A DNA stretch of 64,000 nucleotides, taken from NCBI GenBank assembly GCA_963731585.1, contig CAVSWC010000003.1:992001-1056000 (forward strand), written 5' to 3'. Below the pieces are notes generated by a model, which searched no databases, was not told the DNA's origin, and saw only the letters and a program-made list of their open reading frames with translations. This document shows, in pieces, positions 1 to 8,953 of this stretch (positions within the stretch are counted from its first letter, which is position 1; the number at the start of each line of letters is the position of its first letter). The translations under genes and the position numbers were made by a program. The stretch comes from CANKHA01 sp963731585 (GTDB taxonomy: Bacteria > Pseudomonadota > Alphaproteobacteria > Rhizobiales > Xanthobacteraceae).

Positions 1-1606
1 GGTGGCACGCTTATCGATGGACGTGGAGGATCGCCCATCGAGGACGCTGTCATTGTCATACAAAACGGGCGTTTCCAGAGCGTCGGGCGACGCGGTCAGG
101 TCTCCGTTCCGCCGGGAGCAGAAACTGTCGATGTCACCGGCAAGACCATTCTGCCGGGTTTTATCGACGGTCACGGCCACTTTGAAGATTTTCATGGTGA
201 ATTGTACCTGCATCTTGGGATCACCACGTGCTGCCAAATCGAGATCTATCAGGACGGCGCTTGGAGTCGCGCGCAGATGGAAGGCACCAAGCTCGGAAAG
301 ATTCGCGGGCCGCGCATCTGGATGAGCGGCATCGGCATGGGTGGCCAACTCGGCGAGCATGATGCATTCGGCTCCCGAACGTCACGCGGAAACATTGTGG
401 TCAGGACGCCGGAAGAGGCGCGCGCGGTCGTAGGGCGGAAAAAGAATTCCGGATATGACATCATCAAGCTCAACGAATACGCTGAGTTCGACATAGCAAA
501 GGCCATCGTCGACGAAGCGCATCGCTTGGATATGGCGGTTGCCTGCCACAGCTGGGACGCCATCCAATCCTGCAAGGCGGGCGTGAATTCGATCGAACAT
601 ATTTGGGCCGTGGGATACAGCTCCATTCTTTACCCGCCCGCCCGGCGCGCATTGGCCAAGGACAGGCTCGCCGGAAAGATCGAGCAGGAACTTGCCGGCG
701 CTTACTACCAGCCGGAGAATTACGCAAAGATCATCGACGTGATGGTCGAGCACCAGGTCGCTTGGACTCCGACGATCGCCAAATGGCTGCGGCCGCTTTC
801 GCCGAGCGCCGGCCGGTTCAGAGAGAAAGAAAACGAGATTCTCAACGATCCGAAGGCCGGTCTGCCGCTCGCCGTCCGCGCCGTTACCGACAATGCCTAC
901 GACAAGCTGCAAAAACGCTATACGCCCGAGCAACTCGATCTTGCGAGGATCGGGTACGAGAACGCCTGCATCTTCATCGATCGCTTTGTAAAGGCGGGAG
1001 GGCTGTTGAAAGAAGGTTCTGATCCTCCGCGCGGAATGGCCGCACTGCTGATGCACGAAGCGCTCGTCATGGATGTGGAGGCGGGCGTTCCGCCGATGAA
1101 AGCGATCCAGGCGGCGACGCTCAACGTCGCGAAGGCGTTCAAGAAAGACAAGGACTATGGAAGCGTGGAGCCCGGCAAAGTCGCCGACCTGTCCATCATC
1201 GAGGGTGATCCGCTGAAGGACATCTGGATGACGCAGAATGTCAGAATGGTGGTGATGGACGGCAAACTGATCGATATTGGATTCACAAATTACAAGAATC
1301 CGATTCCCGACCGTCTATTCCAATCAATCGCTCCCGCCCGACATTCAGATTTCTCCTCTCTTTCTTCGAGCCGGCGACGGACCCACAATGCTGAAGGTAG
1401 CGGGCAAGGAAATGTGGCCGTTCCACCGCGTCATGCTGAATGGCAAGCCGCTTCCGACCTCCTTCATATCGAGAGAGCTGCTGCACGCAACCATTCCACC
1501 TGAAGCGGTCGCGATGGCCGGTACGTATTTCGTGACCATCAAGAGCGAAGGTGAGACGCTGCCCGAATCCAACCGTGCGCATCTCACGGTGGGGTTCAAG
1601 CAGTAA
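1..1606 (+). CDS. Amidohydrolase family protein with C-terminal IPT/TIG-like domain (5' partial, frameshifted)
   Basis: The reading frame is open from the first base, so the gene starts outside the window. It has the amidohydrolase layout: a beta-strand N-domain, the metal motif DGHGHF near base 170, later metal histidines in CHSW and IEHIWAVG, and a candidate catalytic Asp in GSDPPRG. A typical end of the catalytic domain follows (EPGKVADLSIIEGDP). Around 1310-1330 the frame shifts. The continuation (SPLFLRAGDGPTMLKVAGK... to VGFKQ, stop at 1606) resembles an IPT/TIG immunoglobulin-like domain. Substrate cannot be inferred; a dipeptidase or imidazolonepropionase-like hydrolase is possible. 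The frameshift is probably a sequence error because both halves read well. Confidence 0.75.
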
Positions 1607-1620
1607 GGGGGCCGCTGTCC

Positions 1621-1923
1621 TTGAGGATTGGTGGATTTCATCAGGATCCCGAACACCTTCTCGCCTCAGGCAGGGTGAGAGATTGGACGCGTGCGCGCTT
1701 TAGGGTGCCGGAAGAGGCGCCGGTCCTGGTCTCGGAGCTTACTTGCACAAGGCCGGGATGCGTGCCGCTGGAAACGATGGTGGCCTTCTGGACCGAGGGC
1801 GGCGAGCGCCATCACTTCAAGATCTTCAAGCCCGTGAAGGAAGTGACGGTCGAGGATTTCCCGGCGGAATGGATCGACGATGCCGTGTTCTTGCAGGGCA
1901 TCGAGGGTTGCGCTTGCTGCTGA
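1621..1923 (+). CDS. Conserved hypothetical protein, Cys-rich tail
   Basis: A 100-residue protein using a TTG start 14 bases after the amidohydrolase stop. It has no signal peptide or membrane segment. It contains CTRPGC in the middle and ends in GCACC, a cysteine arrangement that might bind metal. Similar short proteins with the core FRVPEEAPVLVSELTC and HHFKIFKPV are, from memory, common and uncharacterised in Hyphomicrobiales. No function can be assigned. Its 3' end overlaps the apparent end of the convergent MFS gene. Confidence 0.6.
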   Translation: MRIGGFHQDPEHLLASGRVRDWTRARFRVPEEAPVLVSELTCTRPGCVPLETMVAFWTEGGERHHFKIFKPVKEVTVEDFPAEWIDDAVFLQGIEGCACC

Positions 1924-3217
1924 AAGGAAAACTGCCGGTGGGGCAACGGGGTGCCACAGCCGTCAGCCTTGCGCGGGCCTTCGGCGTCCTTGCGGACATC
2001 CTCCATCCGGTTGACGCGCGCGAGCTGCGGGAAGAGGAAGACGCGGCGCCGACCACGACCAATGTCCCGATGCCGCCGATCAGCACCGAGGGAACCGCGC
2101 CCAGCCATTCGGCGGTCAGGCCCGAACGGAAGTCGCCGAGTTGATTGGATGTTCCGATAAACAGGAAATTCACCGCACTGACCCGCCCGCGCATCTCATT
2201 GGGCGTGCCGAGCTGGATGAGGGTCGAGCGGATCACGACGCTGACCTGGTCGGAGGCACCCATCGCGGCGAGCGCAAGCACTGCCACGGGCATCGAGGTG
2301 GATAGCCCGAATAGGATCGTGGAAAGGCCAAACACCGCGACCGCCGCAAACATGATCGGCCCGGCATGCCGGCGGATGGGAAAGCGCGCCATCAGGAACG
2401 AGAAGATGATCGCGCCGATGGCGGGGGAAAGGCGCAGCAGGCCCAGTCCTTCCGGACCGGTTTGGAAAATATCCTTGGCATAGATCGGAAGCAGCGCGGT
2501 GGCGCCGCCGAGCACCACGGCGAAGAGATCGAGCGTGATGGATCCCAAAATCACCTGCCGCCGCCGGATGAAGCCGATCCCGGCAAACAAGGTGCGGAAG
2601 GTCACAGGCTCCCGGCTTTGCGCGGCGCGTTCAACCTTGAGCAGGATGGAGAGGGTGGCCGCGGCGAAAAAGAGCACCGCGCAGAGCACATAGACCAGCG
2701 GGATGCTCACCGCCAGCAACACGCCGCCGATCGCCGGGCCGATGATGGTGGCAATCTGGTTGGAGGAGGAAGATACCGCTATCGCGCGCGACAGCATGGC
2801 CGTCGGAACAACCAGTGGAAGCAGGCTCTGCTGCGTCGGCTGCTGGAACACCCGCGCGGCGCCGAACAACACCACGATCGCCAGGATCACGTCGCGGTTC
2901 AGCCAGCCTCCCCAGGTGCCGAGGGCGAGAAGTCCCATCGCGAGCCCGTCGACGGCCTGGCTGATGCAGATCACGGTCTTGCGGTCGTAGCGGTCGGCGA
3001 CATGGCCGGCGACCAGCATCAGGGCGACAAGCGGAAAAAATTGCGCGAGCCCCACCAGTCCGAGGTCCAACGCGCTGCCGGTCATCTCGTAGACCTGCCA
3101 GGAGACGGCGACGGTCTGCATCTGGTTGGCCAGACTGCCGCAAATACGCGACAGGAAGAACTGAGCGAACGGCCGATGCTTCAGGATGGAAGATGGCGAC
3201 GTGTCCTCGACGCTCAT
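1812..3217 (-). CDS. MFS transporter, EntS/MFS_3-like (frameshifted near 3' end)
   Basis: A 12-helix major facilitator protein. The loop GHVADRYDRKTV between helices 2 and 3 is the MFS signature, and the N-terminus (FLSRICGSLANQMQTVAVSW) resembles the enterobactin-exporter EntS branch. The start chosen is MSVEDTSPSS at 3217 rather than an upstream in-frame ATG, because the family begins a few residues before the first helix. Near 2048 the frame shifts from a low-complexity Ser/Arg tail to FLFPQLARVNRMED, which is the family-like C-terminus. The stop at 1812 would overlap the convergent small gene by about 110 bases, so a second error may hide the real stop near 1930. Substrate unknown. Confidence 0.8.
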
Positions 3218-3286
3218 CGGCCCTTCGCCCCATTCCCACCTGATCGGCAATTCCGGTCCATCTGCCGGGTCGGCGCGCAAAAAGCA

Positions 3287-3311
3287 ACGGCCGGGCAGCC
3301 GGCCCGGCCGT
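3287..3311 (-). terminator. Rho-independent terminator
   Basis: A strong GC stem (ACGGCCGGGC / GCCCGGCCGT) with a four-base loop is followed on the minus strand by GCTTTTTG. It lies directly downstream of the minus-strand small membrane protein gene that ends at 3336. Confidence 0.7.
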
Positions 3312-3335
3312 GAAACCGAAACGGCGGGGGTTACC

Positions 3336-3626
3336 TTACCGCTTGGCCATCGCCAACAGCATCTGGCAGATCGTGAGCTGGTTCGGGTCGGCCTGCGCGG
3401 GGCGGGCTACCACGTCCTTGCAGCGTTGCATGACGCGCGCCTGCTGCGGGCGGGACAGGGTTTCGAAGGCAGCGGATATATCGGGGTCTTCCGTTCCTGC
3501 CTGCGCATAGGCTTGCAGGTTCGACAGGGTCACGATAGCTGGCACCGTGAACGCGACCAAGCCAAGCGCAATGACGCCGGCGCGCAGAGCGCGCCCGACA
3601 CCGTAATTCGGATCGTGAGCCGGCAT
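3336..3626 (-). CDS. Small conserved membrane-anchored or exported protein
   Basis: From ATG 3626 (MPAHDPNYGVGRALRAG) the product is 96 residues. One hydrophobic segment (VIALGLVAFTVPAIVTLSNL) follows a short charged N-terminus, then AYAQAG, which could be a signal-peptidase site. The mature part is small and ends ICQMLLAMAKR, with two cysteines (MQRCKDV and TICQML). A terminator lies just after the stop. The function is not recognised. Confidence 0.6.
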   Translation of the reverse strand: MPAHDPNYGVGRALRAGVIALGLVAFTVPAIVTLSNLQAYAQAGTEDPDISAAFETLSRPQQARVMQRCKDVVARPAQADPNQLTICQMLLAMAKR

Positions 3627-3711
3627 GGCTTCCTCCCCGGGGAAACTCTGGCGCATCGATAGTGGGGGTCAACGGAGGATTGGCAGGGTTGGTTCCGGTG
3701 GCAGACACAAC

Positions 3712-3738
3712 AACGGCGGCGCATTCTGCGCCGCCGTT
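3712..3738. terminator. Terminator-like perfect hairpin
   Basis: AACGGCGGCGCA-TTC-TGCGCCGCCGTT is a perfect 12-bp stem, flanked on the plus side by an AT-rich run. It lies between msrA and the small membrane protein gene, both on the minus strand, and could end the msrA transcript. Confidence 0.4.
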
Positions 3739-3805
3739 AATCACAATTGATTACAAAATAATTGATTGAGAAGAGACGCTTGGACAGATTGAACCCGCGA
3801 TCGTT

Positions 3806-3923
3806 CGTCATGGCCGGACATAGCCCGCGAAGACGGGAGTAAACGCCCTTATGTTCCGGCCATCCCGATAATCAAGGCACTGCCTCCCTAAGCGAGATGC
3901 CCGCAACAAGTGCGGGCATGACG
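3806..3923. repeat. Palindromic intergenic repeat, family A copy 1
   Basis: Begins CGTCATGGCCGG and ends TGCGGGCATGACG, with internal complementary arms. A second copy with the same order of blocks (GGCCATCCCGAT, AGGCACTGC, GATGCCCGCAAC) is at 18172-18258. It fills most of the gap between msrA and the small membrane protein gene. Confidence 0.75.
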
Positions 3924-3928
3924 AAAAG

Positions 3929-4649
3929 TCAGCGTGCCGCCACGGTCACCGGGTTCGATCGGTACATACTGGGGAAAACCCGCTTGAGATTGTCAACTTT
4001 CGGCAGGTCGTGGATCGCGATGTAAGGCTGCGTCGGATGCTTGATCGCGTAGTCTTGATGATAAGCCTCCGCCGGATAGAAAGCGGCAAGCGGCCCGACC
4101 TTGGTGACGATCGGAGATTTGAACACCCCCGCCTCGCCGAGTTGCGCGATGTAAGCCTCGGCGACTTTCTTCTGCTCGTCGTTGGAATAGAAGATGGCGG
4201 AGCGATAATGCGTGCCGACGTCCGGCCCTTGCCGGTTGAGCTGCGTCGGATCATGCACGACCGAGAAATAGATTTTGAGGATCTGCCCGTAGCTGATCTC
4301 GGCCGGGTTGTATTTGATCTGCACCAATTCCGCGTGCCCGGTGCGGCCGGTGGTCACTTCTTCATAAGTCGGATTGGTTTTCATCCCGCCGGCATAGCCG
4401 CTGAGCGCCAGCTGGACGCCTTTGGTGTGCTGGAACACCGCCTGGACGCCCCAGAAACAGCCGCCGGCGAGCACCACCACCTGCGGCTCGTCGCCGGCGC
4501 TTTGCTGGTCGACCGCCGGATCCGGCAAGGTGACCGCGGTCGCGGCGGCCGGACCGGGCGAAGACCACAGCAGGCCCCCCACGACGAGCAGGATTGCGAC
4601 CGGAAGGCGTGTTCCAAAAAATGGCCTGGGTCTTGTCGCGGGAAATCAT
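3929..4649 (-). CDS. msrA: Peptide-methionine (S)-S-oxide reductase MsrA, exported form (frameshift in leader)
   Basis: Reduces methionine-S-sulfoxide in proteins. The catalytic motif GGCFWGVQAVF is present, followed by SGYAGGMKTNPTYEEV, TGHAELVQI, the RSAIFY block and a C-terminal AEAYHQDY. The frame of the mature domain is open only from about 4582. A one-base excess in an A-run at 4616-4621 separates it from ATG 4649 (MISRDKTQAIF). Removing one base gives a leader with the hydrophobic core LPVAILLVVGGLLW followed by an AAATAV-type cleavage region, so the protein is probably periplasmic. A GTAACC-N16-CGTA element lies upstream on the same strand. Confidence 0.9.
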
Positions 4650-4695
4650 GGCTTCCTCCAGTTGGGCGGCATTGAGCAACCTTCGCGCCCAGCCT

Positions 4696-4770
4696 ATACG
4701 CTGCGATCACGGATCAGGTTACACCCGGCCTTTGGCAAAAGCTTGTTCGAGAAGCAGGGCAGGGCTGGTG
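4696..4770. repeat. Direct repeat, copy 1 (second copy flanks tRNA-Ala)
   Basis: ATACGCTGCGATCACGGATC... through TTTGGCAAAAGCTTG to AGAAGCAGGGCAGGGCTGGTG matches 7315-7389 at roughly 85% by eye, in the same orientation. The second copy abuts the 3' end of the tRNA-Ala gene. Confidence 0.8.
4698..4723 (-). promoter_or_regulatory. Possible ECF-type promoter of msrA (GTAACC-N16-CGTA)
   Basis: On the minus strand GTAACC (4723-4718) is followed after 16 bases by CGTA (4701-4698), about 50 bases before the msrA ATG. It differs by one base from the GTAACC-N16-CGAA element found twice in the sigma factor cluster at 25.1-26.7 kb. It lies within a repeat whose other copy (7315-7389) has TGTACC instead, so it may be incidental. 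Confidence 0.35.
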
Positions 4771-4901
4771 ACCGAACGCCGGATCCAGCAGCAGGGGGCT
4801 GGGCGGAGCGTAGGAAACTATCGCCCCGCCCAAATTCGTTTAGTGCGCCGGCGGTGGACCGTGCCGCCGGAAGACACGGCCGTCATGCGCTCATCGCTGC
4901 A

Positions 4902-6011
4902 TCAATCGTCGCCGGACTGCTTACCCGAAAACCTTAGCCCCGCCACGACGCCGGCGTGATCGGAGGGCCACTGCCCGGTGGAGAGGCGGTCGGTCAGCTT
5001 GTCACCGACGATCTTGATGTCCTGCACCGAAGCATTGCCGCGATACAGGATCAGATCGATCCGGAGCGTGAAGTTCGAAGTCGGATTGAGCAGATCGGGG
5101 TCCTGGCAGCAGGTGAGCCCCGGCAGCGTCGGATTCTTCTCTTTCCATGCGTCCTTAAAGCCGGCGCCGGTCAGGATCTGGTAGGTCGGAAATGTCGGAT
5201 CCGCGCTGTTGTTGGCATCGGTGTTGAAATCGCCGGCCATCACGACCGGCATGGTGGTATTCGCCGCCGTTGCCAGCAGTTCCGCCGCCTGCGCCTGCTG
5301 GATTGAGAACGGCGGTTCGGCCTCCAGATGCGTGGTCACGAACCGGAACGACCGTCCGCGGATGCGCACGTCGACCGACGCCCAGCCCCGCGTGTTGATG
5401 AAGGGCACGCCGACCGCGGTATTGAACACCTTGTTCACAAGAAAGTGCCGGACCTGCACGTTCGACAGTTCGATGCTGTTGCCGGACCCGGCCCGCGCAA
5501 TCAGCACGGTGCGATAGGTGTGCCGTACGTTGAAGCCGAGCAAGGTCGGAGCCTGTGGATCGATGCCGGGCATGATCGCGATCACTTCATAGGGGCGGCC
5601 GAGATCGTTGAGCTTGTCGAGCAGCGCTTTCGTCTGATCCGAAACGACGTTGGTCGCGATGCCGGCCGTCCCGGTCAGCAGGATGGTTCCTTCCTGCACG
5701 CCCACAAGATCGGGGCGCTCCCGGGCGATTTCGCGGGCGACCGCGTGCGCCCGTTCGGTCCGATTGGAGGCGATCAGGTCCTGATAGACTTGCGTCACGG
5801 CGGCGACGAACTGCGCCGGCGTCGTCGCGGCGAGTACCGCGTCGAAGTTCGAGCCTTGATACAGGTTCCGCGTCATGACGCGGACCGTCTCGTCGTCGGC
5901 GAGCGCGGATGCAACCGGCATGCTCGCGAGCGCCACAAGGCCCAGGCATGCCGAAGTCAGCAGCAGCCGGCAGGCGGACAGGAACGTCATACGCTGTCTC
6001 GTGTAGGTCAT
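4902..6011 (-). CDS. Secreted endonuclease/exonuclease/phosphatase-family protein
   Basis: About 369 residues. The start at ATG 6011 is preceded by a purine-rich site (AAGGGGGG) at good spacing. A signal peptide (LLLTSACLGLVALASMPVASALA) ends at ALADDE. The EEP fold motifs appear in order: TRNLYQG, the Mg-binding Glu in VGVQEGT, TTHLEA, GDFNTD, a helix Arg/Asp pair (RIDLILYRG) and the terminal SDHAGVVAGL with its catalytic His. Members are nucleases, sphingomyelinases or phosphoesterases; the substrate here is unknown. Export suggests scavenging of an extracellular phosphodiester. It reads cleanly with no frameshift. Confidence 0.85.
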   Translation of the reverse strand: MTYTRQRMTFLSACRLLLTSACLGLVALASMPVASALADDETVRVMTRNLYQGSNFDAVLAATTPAQFVAAVTQVYQDLIASNRTERAHAVAREIARERPDLVGVQEGTILLTGTAGIATNVVSDQTKALLDKLNDLGRPYEVIAIMPGIDPQAPTLLGFNVRHTYRTVLIARAGSGNSIELSNVQVRHFLVNKVFNTAVGVPFINTRGWASVDVRIRGRSFRFVTTHLEAEPPFSIQQAQAAELLATAANTTMPVVMAGDFNTDANNSADPTFPTYQILTGAGFKDAWKEKNPTLPGLTCCQDPDLLNPTSNFTLRIDLILYRGNASVQDIKIVGDKLTDRLSTGQWPSDHAGVVAGLRFSGKQSGDD

Positions 6012-6426
6012 TGTTGCCCCCCTTATGTTGACTGGCACACAACCCTCCCAAGTGAGCGGGTTGGTGAGTCCAGTTTGGTCCTCTCCAGCCCCCCTCGGGG
6101 CTGGCCGCAGTAAGCCGCGAATTCTCAGAGAAACCCCATCTAGCGTGAAGATTGGCGCTTTTCCGCCGTTCCTGCAAGACAGCCGCGGGGTGTTTGGACG
6201 GCTATCAGCACCGCGAGCGGCAATGCCTGAAACAGCGCGCGCGGGGCTTAATCAGGCTAAAGCTACCTGTAGCAATGGCACGCACCAGCGCAGCTTAATG
6301 TAGAACACATAGCTCGTCTGGGATGTTCGGCGGCCAACGCTTGCACCCGCCATCTCGGGTGTTGCGGCAACCTCACGAAAATAATAGCGAAGCGCAGGGT
6401 CGGCGACGCCCCGAATTGCTCTTTCG
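6012..6426. other. Gap of about 415 bases without a recognisable gene
   Basis: Contains the leader of the EEP gene and a hairpin near 6086-6112 (CCAGCCCCCC/GGGGCTGG). The rest is of lower GC toward 6300-6420. No coding pattern or RNA family was recognised on either strand. Confidence 0.5.
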
Positions 6427-7100
6427 TTATCTGAGCAAATCCTGTGTGGTGAAAATCGGCAGCAGAATGAGCCCCTCTTTTTTGAGGGTCTCTTCGGCCC
6501 CTTCCTGTCTGTCGACCACGGTAATTATTTTTTTGACTGTGGCTCCGCGCGCACGAACGGCGTGAACCGCCTGTAAAACCGATCCGCCCTTTGTCGTAAC
6601 ATCTTCGAGCAGGACAACATTCGTGTTGGGTGTAAAATTCCCATCAATTTGCTGATCGGTCCCGTGCCCTTTTTCTCCTTCCGCACGACAAAGCCGGAGA
6701 GAGGACGCCCCTGCCAGCTTCGTGCGACAACGATCGAGACGATTGGAACTGCTCCCAATTCCAATCCGCCAATCGAATCGACGTCAGGTTCGCCTTGCAG
6801 CATTTCGTAGACGATTTCGGCGATGAGGCTCGCTCCTTGCGGGTCGAACATCGCCCGCTTCATATCGAGGTAGTAGTCGCTTGTAGCCCCGGACGCGAGT
6901 GTGAAACTGCCCCTCAGCAACGATTTGCGTTTGATGATTTCCAGTAATTGCGCCTTCTCTTTCGAGAGGTTTGCCAGTTGTTCGGGCTCGGCCACGGTCT
7001 GGCGCATCAGTCTATCGTCTCTGTGAGTTGAAACCCCGCCACCGGCGCCGCGTGGGCCGGTCACGTTCGCCATTCGGGTTGCGATCGAGTCTGTCTTCAT
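6427..7100 (-). CDS. Orotate phosphoribosyltransferase-like protein (one frameshift)
   Basis: Orotate PRTases transfer ribose-5-phosphate from PRPP to orotate in UMP synthesis. The N-terminal part has the OPRTase-like LLRGSFTLASGATSDYYLD and GGLELGAVPIV. After a shift near 6668 (one G apparently missing in GGCACGGGA) the next frame gives the PRPP-binding motif VVLLEDVTTKGGSVLQAV, then a normal end at TAA 6427. The start is uncertain: ATG 7100 (MKTDSIATRM) or ATG 7007 (MRQTVAEPEQ). The segment is visibly richer in A/T than its neighbours and sits between two direct repeats next to a tRNA, so it may be acquired. It may not be the housekeeping pyrE. Confidence 0.7.
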
Positions 7101-7314
7101 ATGTTGAGGATGTTCACCGTTGCAACACCACTCGCAACAAGGCGCGCATTTCCTTGCAGGTAGATAACCCCATGTGAAGATCAAATGATAGAGAGTTATC
7201 CACAAATTCAACAGCTTCTCGCGGAGTGAAAAGATTCCAGAAATCAATGACATGGACCACCAACGCTTCGCCCAAATCTGCTCTGCCTATCCCTGATTTA
7301 ATTTGCTTGGCGCC

Positions 7315-7389
7315 ATACGCTACGATCACGGATCAGGTACAAACGGCCTTTGGCAAAAGCTTGCTTGAGAAGCAGGGCGGGGCTTGGTG
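7315..7389. repeat. Direct repeat, copy 2, abutting tRNA-Ala
   Basis: Same sequence as 4696-4770 with small indels (for example GGTACAAACGG against GGTTACACCCGG). It ends at the encoded CCA of the tRNA, so it is the 3' flank of that gene. Confidence 0.8.
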
Positions 7390-7460
7390 GAGCCGAGGGG
7401 ATTTGAACCCCTGACCTCCTCATTGCGAACGAGGCGCTCTCCCAACTGAGCTACGGCCCC
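7385..7460 (-). tRNA. tRNA-Ala (anticodon CGC)
   Basis: The minus-strand sequence begins GGGGCCGTAGCTCAGTTGGG, folds into a complete cloverleaf and ends in an encoded CCA. The anticodon loop is TTCGCAA, giving CGC, which reads GCG. The acceptor stem has G3:U70, the alanine identity pair. The T-loop GTTCAAATC is standard. Length is 76 bases. Confidence 0.95.
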
Positions 7461-7620
7461 CGCCGAGGACGCGCGATCGATGATCATAGCGCGTTGAGCG
7501 AGTGCGGCCATTTAGCGGCGAGCCGTCAGGGGTGTCAAGGATGCTGGATGCCGCCCGCCTTGTTCCGCCGCGGCTGACCCGCTACCGTGCGCCGCATCAT
7601 TGTCTTACCGCCGGAATCCC

Positions 7621-7912
7621 ATGCGCGCCCTGCTCGACGTCATCCTGATAGCCTTGGACCTATACGTCTGGCTGCTGATCGCTTCGGCCGTCCTGTCCTG
7701 GCTGATCGCCTTCAATGTGGTGAATACGCGCAATCAGTTCGTGTCGATGCTGTGGGATTTCCTCTACCGCATCACCGAGCCGGCGCTCGCGCCCGATCCG
7801 CGCGATCATGCCGAACCTGGGTGGCATCGACATCTCCCCGGTGATCCTGATCCTGATCATCATCTTCATCCAGAAGATCATCATCAACTACATCTACCCG
7901 AACGTCATTTGA
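7621..7912 (+). CDS. YggT family membrane protein (frameshifted)
   Basis: Starts MRALLDVILIALDLYVWLLI and continues to the family motif DFLYRITEPAL. A shift near 7792-7796 then leads to RAIMPNLGGIDISPV and a second hydrophobic helix ending YIYPNVI, stop at 7912. The order YggT, DUF167, folD is usual in this bacterial group and is followed here, with DUF167 decayed. YggT proteins are small two-helix membrane proteins linked to membrane assembly or osmotic tolerance. The apparent indel is probably a sequencing error. Confidence 0.8.
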
Positions 7913-7916
7913 GGGC

Positions 7917-8015
7917 GTGACCAGCGGCGGCCTGGAGAATTGCGACCGGCGGGCTTGTCCTTGGCGTCCGGTTGACTTGCAGGGGCGGGCGCGGCGCCGT
8001 CGATGGCATTGACGA
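7917..8015 (+). pseudogene. Remnant of a DUF167/YggU-like gene
   Basis: Between yggT and folD, where a DUF167 gene is expected, one frame reads WRIATGGLVLGVRLTCRGG then RGAVDGIDEQ. This matches the usual start of the family (W-R-x, V-R-L-T-P, G-R-D-A-x-D-G). The similarity ends there and folD begins at 8031, so about two thirds of the gene is missing. A possible GTG start at 7917 is in a different frame from this stretch. Confidence 0.45.
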
Positions 8016-8030
8016 GCAAAGAGCGCGCCC

Positions 8031-8888
8031 ATGACCGCACGCATCATCGACGGCAAGATCCTCGCGGCGGAATTGCGCGCCAGGATCGCGACGCAGGTGC
8101 GCGCGCTGGCGGCCCGCGGCGTCGTGCCGGGGCTGGCGGCGGTGCTGGTGGGCGACAATCCGGCGAGCGAGATCTATGTCCGCAACAAAACCAAGGCGGT
8201 GCAGGAAGCCGGCATGCGCTCCTTCGACCACCGCCTGCCGGGCACGGCCGGCGAGGCCGAATTGCTCGCGCTGGTCCGGCAACTCAACGACGACCCGCAG
8301 GTGCACGGCATTCTGGTGCAGTTGCCGCTGCCGGCGGGAATCGATGCGTCAAAGATCATCGCGGCCGTCGATCCGGCGAAGGATGTGGACGGCTTCCATC
8401 CGCTCAACGTCGGCAAATTGAATCGGGGTCTGCCGGGGCTGGCGCCTTGCACGCCGCTTGGATGCATTCTGCTCGCCAAAACCGTTCACGCTTCCCTGGC
8501 CGGCATGCAAGCCGTGGTGATCGGCCGCTCCAACATCGTCGGCAAGCCGCTCGCGCAATTGCTGTTGCGCGAAAATGCCACGGTGACCATCGCGCATTCC
8601 AGGACGGACGATTTGCCCGCCGTGTGCCGCCGGGCCGACTTGCTGGTCGCCGCGATCGGGCGCGCCGAGATGATCCGCGGTGACTGGATCAAGCCGGGAG
8701 CCACCGTCATCGATGTCGGGATCAACCGATTTGCCGGGGAGGGCGGCAAGACGCGGCTGGTCGGCGACGTTGTCTTCGCGGAAGCGGTCAAGGTCGCCGG
8801 CGCGATCACGCCGGTCCCGGGCGGCGTCGGACCCATGACCATCGCCTGCCTGCTGGCGAATACCCTGCAGGCGGCTCAAAGCAAGTAA
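8031..8888 (+). CDS. folD: Bifunctional methylene-THF dehydrogenase / methenyl-THF cyclohydrolase
   Basis: Interconverts 5,10-methylene-, methenyl- and 10-formyl-tetrahydrofolate in the cytosol. The 285-residue length is typical. Visible motifs are the catalytic lysine region EIYVRNKTKA, the conserved GILVQLPLP, the NADP-binding VVIGRSNIVGKPLAQLLL and the C-terminal signature TPVPGGVGPMTIACLL. The frame is intact. It follows yggT and the DUF167 remnant, a common neighbourhood in Hyphomicrobiales. Confidence 0.97.
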   Translation: MTARIIDGKILAAELRARIATQVRALAARGVVPGLAAVLVGDNPASEIYVRNKTKAVQEAGMRSFDHRLPGTAGEAELLALVRQLNDDPQVHGILVQLPLPAGIDASKIIAAVDPAKDVDGFHPLNVGKLNRGLPGLAPCTPLGCILLAKTVHASLAGMQAVVIGRSNIVGKPLAQLLLRENATVTIAHSRTDDLPAVCRRADLLVAAIGRAEMIRGDWIKPGATVIDVGINRFAGEGGKTRLVGDVVFAEAVKVAGAITPVPGGVGPMTIACLLANTLQAAQSK

Positions 8889-8953
8889 GTCAGCCGGCAT
8901 TCCGAGAGCGTTAGGCTGATGCTAAGCGTCGGAAGATGCTTCACCTGGCTGCG

